Assembly (NCBI RefSeq): GCF_031457455.1
Contig: NZ_JAVDWU010000010.1
Span: forward strand, 201,313 to 265,312
From: Hydrogenophaga palleronii_A
GTDB lineage: Bacteria; Pseudomonadota; Gammaproteobacteria; Burkholderiales; Burkholderiaceae_C
Reading direction: 5' to 3'
DNA length: 64,000 nt
Shown here: one piece after another, positions 33,820 through 40,460 of the stretch
How the letters are laid out: the number at the start of each line of letters is the position of its first letter
Position numbering within the stretch: position 1 is the first letter of the stretch
Translations under genes and position numbers: made by a program
The notes under the pieces: generated by a model
Seen by the model: the letters and a program-made list of their open reading frames with translations, nothing else
Databases searched by the model: none
Told to the model about the DNA's origin: nothing

Positions 33820-33838
33820 AAATATGATGATCGTCATA
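33820..33838. promoter_or_regulatory. TetR operator upstream of its own gene
   Basis: Second copy of AAATATGATGATCGTCATA, 17 bp upstream of the TetR start codon. Binding here would give autorepression and might also touch the promoter of the divergent acylphosphatase. Confidence 0.85.
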
Positions 33839-33892
33839 CTCACGAATGACGTACCCTCCCCCTCTGTTTGGACCTCCCACTATTCCTGTGCC

Positions 33893-34204
33893 ATGACCGC
33901 GCCCGATTTACCCCCAACGTCCGACCCCATCACCCGCCACCTGCGCATCACGGGCCGTGTGCAAGGCGTGGGCTACCGCTGGAGCATGGCGCAACAGGCG
34001 CAGCGGCTGGGTGTGACTGGCTGGGTGCGCAACCGAACTGATGGCAGTGTGGAAGCGGTGGCCCAGGGATCGACCAACGTGGTGCAGGCACTGATTGAGT
34101 GGGCGCATCACGGTCCAGGGCCAGCCCAGGTGGCGGGTGTGGCGGTGACCGAGACTGAGGCTGGCGAGGTGCTCGGCAGATTTGAACAGCGGGAGACGGT
34201 GTAG
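33893..34204 (+). CDS. acyP: acylphosphatase
   Basis: 103 residues. Active-site loop ITGRVQGVGYRWSMAQQA (catalytic Arg) and Asn in GVTGWVRNRTDGSVEAVAQG are intact. Hydrolyses acyl phosphates. The first ~13 residues are an extension not usual in the family. 46 bp ahead of the NYN gene, same direction. Confidence 0.92.
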   Translation: MTAPDLPPTSDPITRHLRITGRVQGVGYRWSMAQQAQRLGVTGWVRNRTDGSVEAVAQGSTNVVQALIEWAHHGPGPAQVAGVAVTETEAGEVLGRFEQRETV

Positions 34205-34250
34205 GGCGCGCTCCCGCATAAGATGCGTCTCTCACCTGAGGGAGGCCAAC

Positions 34251-35051
34251 ATGATCGTTTTCCTGATCGATGCAGACAACCTGAACTCGCCCGCCTGGGT
34301 CAACGAAGCCATCGCAGCCATCGAATCCAACGAGGGGCCGATCGCCGTGCGGCGGGCCTACGGCAGCGCGGAAAACCTCAAAGGCCTGGCCGAACCATTG
34401 CGCGAATGGGCCATCCGCCCCTACCTCAACGTCTACCTCACCAAGAACACCACCGACATGGCACTCGCGGTGGACGCCATGGAGCTGGCCTGTCAGATAC
34501 CCGCGCCGCAAACCCTGGTCATCGGTTCGGGCGACGCGGACTTTGTGCCCCTGGTCGTGCGCTTGCGCGAGCGGGGCATCAAGGTCCTGTGCGCGTCCGA
34601 GTACGGCAAGATGGCCCCCGAAGCCGTCAAGGCCTACGACGGCGTGATCTACGTGGGCCGCAATACCCGTGCTGAAGCAGTTCCAGCGAAGACCCCACCC
34701 CCACCCAAGAAGGCCGCTACCGCACCCGCATCCGCAAAAAAGTCCCCAGCAAAGAAGGCACCAGCGGCCAAGAAAACCGCCGCAAAGGCCGCGCCTGCTA
34801 CGCCAGCCGACAAGGTCACCACAGACATGGTCCTGCAAGCCGTCCCCAAACTGCGCACGGGCGATTGGCTGCCCATCTCAGACGCGGCCAGGGCCCTGCA
34901 CGACCAGAAGCTCCTGAGCAAGAGCGCCTCCAGCGTCAAAGTGTTCAAGCGCTTCCCAACCCACTTTGAACTCAAACCCGCCAAGCAGCCCAACCAGGTA
35001 CGGTATCTTGTCTTGGGCGGGTCGAGCGCCCCAGCAGGCAACCCGCAATGA
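34251..35051 (+). CDS. NYN (PIN-like) nuclease-domain protein with OST-HTH/LOTUS C-terminus
   Basis: 266 residues. NYN domain ~1-140: FLIDADNLNS (Asp), YLTKNTTDMALAVDAMEL (acidic) and VIGSGDADFVPLVVRLRE give the conserved acidic triad of a metal-dependent RNase. Residues ~143-185 are a Lys/Ala/Pro-rich linker (PAKKAPAAKK-type repeats), then an OST-HTH fold (TTDMVLQAVPKLRTGDWLPI). Predicted RNA-processing role; the targets are unknown. GAGG precedes the start. Confidence 0.85.
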   Translation: MIVFLIDADNLNSPAWVNEAIAAIESNEGPIAVRRAYGSAENLKGLAEPLREWAIRPYLNVYLTKNTTDMALAVDAMELACQIPAPQTLVIGSGDADFVPLVVRLRERGIKVLCASEYGKMAPEAVKAYDGVIYVGRNTRAEAVPAKTPPPPKKAATAPASAKKSPAKKAPAAKKTAAKAAPATPADKVTTDMVLQAVPKLRTGDWLPISDAARALHDQKLLSKSASSVKVFKRFPTHFELKPAKQPNQVRYLVLGGSSAPAGNPQ

Positions 35052-35191
35052 TGAGACCGGATAGCTCCGCCGTCTGGTGAAGCTTGTCCAAGCGGCTTCA
35101 GCCACAGCGATTGTGTCAACAGGGTCGACGCAATCGAGTTGATGACTCGGGATTGGCATCGTCGCACTCAGGGTGTACAGACCCAGAAGTG

Positions 35192-36442
35192 CTACGCAGG
35201 AGAGGAAGCGGCGTATGCCATGCCGCCTTCCCACACAATGCGCAACTTCGCCAGCAGCCCAGCCGGCACCCGTTCATCCTCGCTTGCATCCTCCAGCGTG
35301 GTCCGCATCGCTTCGGCAATCGTCTGCAGCGTGCGCGCGGGCTGGCTCACACCGCAGATGCGACGGCCGAAATCGATCAGCGCCTCCCGGGTCGGGTAGG
35401 CCTTGTTGTGGTGTTTGCCGGCGAACAGTTTCAGTGCCAGCGTGCGGTCGGTCAGTTCTGGGCCGCCGGGGTATTGCGTGTAGGTGTAGATGCTGGTGGT
35501 GACCACGTCGAACAAGGGCGAGAGCCACACGTCTGCAGCAGACCGGTAAAGCACACCGAGATTCTTGAGGTGGGCGTCGCCGTTGTGCACCATCACCGAC
35601 AGGGCCACCTGCTCAAAAAAACGGTGCAATTCGCGGGCGGGCAGCTGAAGCTGGCGCAGCAGCTCGGCCACGCGCTGGTAGCTGCCCTGGTACTTTCGGT
35701 CCGACAGCACATCGCGCACGCGCAGGCCGGCCAGCGCAGCAATGTCCTCAAAGCCCAGGCGTTCGATACGGCCGTCGGCGTGGGTCACGAGATCGAAGCG
35801 GTCGAGGATGAGCATCTGCCCGTCGTGGGAAAGATCAAACCCGGGCACCTCGATCCCGGCCCGGCGCGCGGCGCTCAGGCACAGGTATTCGTTGGCCGCC
35901 AGGCCCGGGTAGGCGGGGCTGGCCGCTTTCACGATGAGCGAGGGGATGGGCACGGTGGGCTGGTCGGGCACCATGATCTTGGGTTGCATGCCGGCAATGC
36001 CGGCGCCCGTGCTGAGGTAGGCCGCCATCAGGTCGTTGAAGACCTCGGGCGTGTAGCGCGTCTGCAGCAACTCGGCTTTGCTCAGCACCCGCGGAGTGGC
36101 TGCAGGGGGCCGGTCGGGCAGGCTGTAGCCCAGTCGCCCGATGCCGTTGCGACCGATCAGCGCCAGCAGGTGCATGGGGGACATCGGCTGCTTGGGGAAC
36201 AACTGCCGGATCTTCATGAACAGATCGCCCTCGGGCAGGTTCTGGTCCATGGGCGGGAACAGGTCGCCGTCTTGCCAGGTCAGACGCTCAGCGGCGGGCA
36301 TGAGCAAGGCGACGGCGGGTTGCGCCGGGTCGGGGTCGAGGTAGCGAAACTCGTAGGTGGATGCCTTGAGCAACTGGCCGGCCTGCGCGTTGTCGCCAAT
36401 GGCCACCTGCAGTTGGCGCAGCTTGTCAGGGAGGGCCGTCAT
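35192..36442 (-). CDS. hipA: HipA-like serine/threonine kinase toxin
   Basis: 416 residues from ATG 36442. N-terminal couple domain, Gly-rich loop GAGIAGMQPKIM (HipA SxSGxQPK type), catalytic HNGDAHLKN and metal-binding SPLFDVVTT. HipA kinases phosphorylate targets such as glutamyl-tRNA synthetase and cause persistence. It overlaps the HipB gene by 17 bp. The Gly-rich loop has Ala where E. coli HipA has an autophosphorylated Ser nearby; activity cannot be judged. Confidence 0.9.
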   Translation of the reverse strand: MTALPDKLRQLQVAIGDNAQAGQLLKASTYEFRYLDPDPAQPAVALLMPAAERLTWQDGDLFPPMDQNLPEGDLFMKIRQLFPKQPMSPMHLLALIGRNGIGRLGYSLPDRPPAATPRVLSKAELLQTRYTPEVFNDLMAAYLSTGAGIAGMQPKIMVPDQPTVPIPSLIVKAASPAYPGLAANEYLCLSAARRAGIEVPGFDLSHDGQMLILDRFDLVTHADGRIERLGFEDIAALAGLRVRDVLSDRKYQGSYQRVAELLRQLQLPARELHRFFEQVALSVMVHNGDAHLKNLGVLYRSAADVWLSPLFDVVTTSIYTYTQYPGGPELTDRTLALKLFAGKHHNKAYPTREALIDFGRRICGVSQPARTLQTIAEAMRTTLEDASEDERVPAGLLAKLRIVWEGGMAYAASSPA

Positions 36443-36719
36443 CGCCATCGCCGTCGTCTTCGTCGTCCAGTTGGAACCGGCGGGCGACCTCTTCAGCCGA
36501 CGGCAGGCCAGCCCGCTCCAGCCGCAGCGCCAGGCCGAGTGCCCCCGCCACCGCCAGCAGCGACGACACGGTGGTGTCTTCGCCGGCTTCAAGCCGGTAG
36601 ATCACTTCGCGCACCTTGCCGGCCTTCTCAGCCAGCTGGGATTTGCTCATCCCCAGCGCTTCGCGCTGCTGGCGCAACTGGGTGCCCAGCTGGTCAGGAA
36701 GGCGGATGATGTCAGTCAT
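36426..36719 (-). CDS. hipB: HipB-like antitoxin, XRE HTH
   Basis: 97 residues from ATG 36719. XRE-family HTH: LGTQLRQQREALGMSKSQLA, EKAGKVREVIYRLEAGEDTT; acidic C-tail DDEDDGDGDDGPP. Neutralises HipA and represses the operon. Its upstream region is only 52 bp before the inverted repeat at 36,772, so insertion of the neighbouring element probably replaced part of the promoter. Confidence 0.9.
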   Translation of the reverse strand: MTDIIRLPDQLGTQLRQQREALGMSKSQLAEKAGKVREVIYRLEAGEDTTVSSLLAVAGALGLALRLERAGLPSAEEVARRFQLDDEDDGDGDDGPP

Positions 36720-37053
36720 GACTTGCATTTTGGCCCTGAAATAGCCGATTTGCAAGCCAAAACTTACAAGCTGTCGGGTGACAGGGAAAGTGAAAAGTGA
36801 CCCGTTGATCTTCAAGAGGTTTTTCAGCAACCTTGTCAGCGATCAAGTCCCGTGTGACACAGATCGTGAAAAAAGCCGGGATCCATGCTAAGACAAGTGA
36901 AAAAAACGTGACGGCTCATTTTTCGGCGCGGAACGGTCGCTCTGCGTTGCGAGCCGAGTCCCCGCAACATCTCCTGTCCAGACCACGCTTAGCCCGGTGC
37001 TCAACGCCTGAGCAGTTCGGCAGACTAAACCGCCCCGGCCTGAGGCGGTTCAG
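36720..37053. other. hipBA upstream region and left end of element
   Basis: 334 bp without a credible gene. 36,720-36,771 carries the hipBA promoter remainder with CTTGCA...TGCAAG arms, candidate HipB operator. From 36,772 on is the left end of the IS-like element: GTGAAAA occurs at ~36,791, 36,866 and 36,897 as spaced direct repeats. Lower GC than surroundings. Confidence 0.5.
36772..36796 (+). repeat. left terminal inverted repeat
   Basis: Starts TGTCGGGTGA, then CAGGGAAAGTGAAAA. 23 of 25 bases match the reverse complement of 40433-40457. Confidence 0.8.
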
Positions 37054-39618
37054 TTAAGGCGCGGTTGCCGGAGCGCCGTAGACGATGCCCCGTCCCACCG
37101 TGCTCATGTACACCACCCCTTCGGCATTCATGTCGCCCACCACTAACTGGCCGTTCCCGGGGCCGCCGAACTGGTGCGCGTCGTCATTGATGCGGATCCA
37201 GCTCGCTCCGGCATCGACAGAACGGTAGAGGCCCCGCTTGCCACCATCTACGGCGCCCCAGATGAACACCGTGGGGTAACTCGCGCCAGCGAGCGTCTTG
37301 CCAAACCCCACCGCACTGCAAGACGTCACGTTGGACAGTCGGCTGAAAGAGGCACCGGAGTTGGTGGAGCGCACCAAGCCACCGTCCCTCAGTGCCACCC
37401 ACAGGTCGCCCTCGCGGCCTGGGGCAGGAACGAGCCTCGTGGAGCCGCCGGCGGCCAACGTGGTAGCGACCGCGAAGCCTGAACCGCCGTCGCTGCTGGT
37501 CAGCACTTGGCCGCTGGCGCTATCGTATGCATAGAACTTGTTCGCCCTCACCGGATCGGCCGCCGGCCGAACCGGGCGTCCGCTCAGGGCGGACACAGCG
37601 CCCCACGTCGGGCCTGCGCTTGCAAAATTCGTCGAGCGGTAGGTGCTCGACACACCACCAGCGGTCAACGTGTGCAGCAGCGTGCTGCCGTCCGCCGACA
37701 ACGCGACGGCACCATTCGTGGTTGTGGCCTGGGCCATCGGCACCTGCGTCCAGGTGACGCCCGTGTCGGTCGAGCGATACATCTTGTCGCGTCCGACGCG
37801 CACAACGACCGAGGTGTTGGCCGCCGCCACCGCCAACCCGGAGGTGGTGCCGATGCGCGGCGTGTGGATGGGCGCATAGGCGGAAACGTCGGTGTGGCGG
37901 AACCCGTCGTAGTCGCCGATCACCGACAGCAGCGGCCCTCCGGGCACGCTCACCAGATCGAGAGGCACCGTCTCCTCCAGGCCCCTGACGGCAAAGGTCC
38001 AGGTCGTCGGCACTGCATCCAGGTTGGCGGTGCGGAAGACACCGTTGCCGGAGGTGACCCACGCGGCCTTGGGGTCGAACGGATCGAACTCGATGCTGTT
38101 CGCCCAGTGGATGGTGTTGCCGCCCACCCAGCTCACCCCGCCGGTGCCCAGGGCAAAGCCACGTGCCACCACGTCGGTCCAGGTGCTCCCGCCGGTGATC
38201 GTGACGAAGAAGTGGTCACCCCAGCCGCTGCCCTGCTGCAGCCAGTTGTTGACGGTCGACACCAGCACCCGCTGCGAGTTGTTCGGGTCCGTGGTGACGC
38301 CGGAGAACGGCCCGGTGATTCCCGCAGGCGTGACGTTGGTCCAGGCGCCACTGGCGACGCTGTACTTCCACACCTGGCCTGCGTCCATCGGCTCGGGCAG
38401 GGTCAGGCTCCTCGAGTCTCCGTGCGGGCCGGATCCATTGCCGTAGGTGATGTAGAGGCTACCGTCACTGGCCAGCGCAGCACGCTGGGGGATCAACCCG
38501 GCCGGCGCGTTGGCCACGGCGCTGAAGCTTGCACCTGCGTTGTTGCTGCGGTAGAGGTTCGTGCCGACCGAGCCGTAGCGCGAGACGCCCACGATGATGC
38601 GCTGTGCAACGCCGTTGATCACGCTGGCGGGATCGAGGACCACGAAGCTGATGCCGGCTTCGTTGGGTGTGCCGGTCACGGGCAATGCGTTCACGCGCGC
38701 GAAGCTGGCACCGGAGTCGGTGCTCTTGAACAAGCCGTTGTTGCGAGAACCGACGTAGAGCACGTTGCTGCTGCCGGGATCGACCTGCATCTTCTCGCCG
38801 TTGCCGCGCCCCATGCCGTTGCCGTGGACACGGAACAGTGCGCTGACGTCAGTGGTACGCGCGAAGGTGGCGCCGTAGTCGGCCGACCGCATCACCACCG
38901 TTTTCCCGTTGCTGAAGTAGGAGGTCCCGGCGAGCACGTAGACCACGGCCGGGTCTTTGGGGTCCAGGGCCATCGATTCCACTCCCATGAGACCGACGTC
39001 GTCTTCCGACAGACCGTCGAGCAAGGGCACCCACCGTCCCATGGCGTTGTCCCAGCGATACGCGCCACCAACGTCGGTGCGCGCGTAGAACAGGTTCCGC
39101 TGCGTCTTGCTCGGGATCACGGCTGTCACGAACCCTCCGCCACCGATCGCGACATTGCCCCAGCGATAGGACTGAGCCTGCTCGCTTGGCGGTGCTGGTG
39201 CTGGTGCTGGTGCTGGTGCTGGTGCAGGCGCGGGTGCTGGTGCAGGCGCGGGTGCTGGTGCAGGCGCGGGTGCTGGTGCAGGCGCGGGTGCTGGTGCAGG
39301 CGATGCAGCAGTTTTCACGTAGCAGGCCTTTTTCACCCTGCGCAAGGGATCGCCGAAAACTTTATTGGTGCAGGCCACAGCCCCTCTGATGTTGCGTGGG
39401 CGCGTCCAACTGGTGCGCGCACCGTAGATCACCTGGGCCGTGCCGGTAAAGCTGCAGCGCTTGTCTTCGGCAGCGCAGAACTTGTAACCTGCCGGTGGCC
39501 GGTTGGCGCTTTGCGCCTGGGCCAGGTCCGCAACGCCTGCCAGACAGGCCAGCGCCAGCCCGACGACCAAAGGGCGAAGGCTTCTCGGCGCTGCGTGAAA
39601 GAGTTGTTTTTTCTTCAT
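37054..39618 (-). CDS. secreted GH74-type xyloglucanase with PA-repeat linker
   Basis: 854 residues. Signal peptide ~1-36 (LVVGLALACLAGVADLAQAQ), a ~65-residue Cys-containing domain (GYKFCAAEDKRCSFTGTAQV to KKACYVK), an (AP)n linker ~105-143, then a seven-bladed-propeller pair: GGGGFVTAVIPS, FYARTDVGGAYRWD (the conserved Asp here is a probable catalytic residue), BNR-type repeats (YRSNNAGASFS, FKSTDSGASF, YRSTDTGVTW). Pattern matches GH74 endo-xyloglucanases. Cargo of an IS-like element. Confidence 0.85.
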   Translation of the reverse strand: MKKKQLFHAAPRSLRPLVVGLALACLAGVADLAQAQSANRPPAGYKFCAAEDKRCSFTGTAQVIYGARTSWTRPRNIRGAVACTNKVFGDPLRRVKKACYVKTAASPAPAPAPAPAPAPAPAPAPAPAPAPAPAPAPAPAPAPPSEQAQSYRWGNVAIGGGGFVTAVIPSKTQRNLFYARTDVGGAYRWDNAMGRWVPLLDGLSEDDVGLMGVESMALDPKDPAVVYVLAGTSYFSNGKTVVMRSADYGATFARTTDVSALFRVHGNGMGRGNGEKMQVDPGSSNVLYVGSRNNGLFKSTDSGASFARVNALPVTGTPNEAGISFVVLDPASVINGVAQRIIVGVSRYGSVGTNLYRSNNAGASFSAVANAPAGLIPQRAALASDGSLYITYGNGSGPHGDSRSLTLPEPMDAGQVWKYSVASGAWTNVTPAGITGPFSGVTTDPNNSQRVLVSTVNNWLQQGSGWGDHFFVTITGGSTWTDVVARGFALGTGGVSWVGGNTIHWANSIEFDPFDPKAAWVTSGNGVFRTANLDAVPTTWTFAVRGLEETVPLDLVSVPGGPLLSVIGDYDGFRHTDVSAYAPIHTPRIGTTSGLAVAAANTSVVVRVGRDKMYRSTDTGVTWTQVPMAQATTTNGAVALSADGSTLLHTLTAGGVSSTYRSTNFASAGPTWGAVSALSGRPVRPAADPVRANKFYAYDSASGQVLTSSDGGSGFAVATTLAAGGSTRLVPAPGREGDLWVALRDGGLVRSTNSGASFSRLSNVTSCSAVGFGKTLAGASYPTVFIWGAVDGGKRGLYRSVDAGASWIRINDDAHQFGGPGNGQLVVGDMNAEGVVYMSTVGRGIVYGAPATAP
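39191..39303. repeat. GC-rich tandem repeat coding the (AP)n linker
   Basis: Five GGTGCT hexamers followed by about four copies of an 18-bp unit GGTGCAGGCGCGGGTGCT. It codes alternating Pro-Ala in the minus-strand GH74 gene. Slippage at this array would change linker length without changing frame. Confidence 0.9.
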
Positions 39619-40460
39619 TATTTCCTCGACGGGCAGTGACTTTGAATTCTTTGACGCGCAGCCAAGAATGCGGACTCAGGCATTTCAAGGAGCTGGAGAA
39701 TATCGGCCAAAGCGGTACTCGGTCACGGCTTCGGACCAAAATCCAGATGAACGGTGGAAGCCGTCGGACGAGCTGCATTGCGGCTCATTGGCATTAACAC
39801 CTCGCTCGTATTCGGATTCGGAAATTGCCTCGATGGGAATTCAAGCGAGTCATCTGCTGCATGAAGCGTCATCCAGACCAAATGACAATGCACCTACTTT
39901 GTTGGATGCCAATGGCAAACCACTAATGCGTGCGCTCTGAGTCCGCAGACACCAGTTCGCACGGCAATGTGAGATGTGATTGCGATCAGCAGGCCGATCA
40001 AACCAAACAAGTGGACTGCAGCTTAGGAACCCGAAGAGCCGGTCGCCTCGGCGGGTAGCAGTCGCACGGCCCCCTCGTGTGGCTCACCGCTGTTGAGTGG
40101 CCGCTGCTGGAGGTGCAACGGTCGGTCGCTTGGCAGACGAGGAATGGCAGGTTCCCGCAGCGGCTGTGATCGGGACCCAAAAACCTGACCGGCCGCAGTC
40201 AGCCTTTCACTGCCATCCAATCGCTGGGCACAGGGCCTCTAGTAGCACCTTGGCAACGACAGACCTAGCAACAAAGAGCATCAAGAAGGGCGCTTGTGGA
40301 TCTGCAGGTCCATCTAGGCCACTTTACTGGTATTTCCCATAGCCCAGTCTGTGCCGGCTCTTGAGGAACCTGCGGGACGCAGCCGGTTTTTTGCAATAAC
40401 TCTGGCAGTAGTTTTTCACTAACTTGGCAAAGTTTTCACTTTCCCTGGCATCCGACACAA
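39619..40460. other. gene-poor right part of IS-like element
   Basis: 842 bp with lower GC than the rest of the window and no convincing gene. The forward frame 39668-39940 (ending PTLLDANGKPLMRAL) and the reverse frame 40023-40220 lack recognisable domains and could be relics. The GH74 promoter must lie at the left side. The right 30-60 bp hold repeated GTGAAAA/TTTTCAC motifs and the terminal repeat. Confidence 0.5.
40433..40457 (-). repeat. right terminal inverted repeat
   Basis: Reads TGTCGGATGC then CAGGGAAAGTGAAAA on the minus strand. It ends 3 bp before the gyrB stop codon. Confidence 0.8.

Larger units (their letters stand above)
36772..40457. mobile_element. IS21-like-ended, transposase-less element carrying a GH74 gene
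   Basis: Ends are 25-bp inverted repeats (36772-36796 and 40433-40457) differing at two positions, both starting TGTCGG and sharing CAGGGAAAGTGAAAA. Additional GTGAAAA copies lie inside each end, like the multiple terminal repeats of IS21-family elements. Length 3,686 bp. The only clear gene is the GH74-type xyloglucanase; no istA/istB is seen. The right end lies 3 bp from the gyrB stop. No obvious target duplication. Confidence 0.65.

Noticed and set aside
36833..37057. 74-codon plus-strand frame in the left end of the IS-like element
   Set aside because: No recognisable domain or start context; overlaps the GH74 3' end.
39191..39303. CRISPR-like array
   Set aside because: Short tandem units without spacers; codes a Pro-Ala linker. 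No CRISPR array or cas gene was seen in the window.
37507..39639. 710-codon open frame on the plus strand opposite the GH74 gene
   Set aside because: Shadow frame; its Cys/Trp runs are the other-strand reading of the (AP)n repeat.
39668..39940. 90-codon plus-strand frame ending PTLLDANGKPLMRAL
   Set aside because: No ribosome-binding site, domain or supporting context; may be a relic, so not annotated as a gene.
36772..40457. istA/istB transposase genes expected with IS21-like ends
   Set aside because: No DDE transposase or IstB ATPase motif was found in any frame of the segment.
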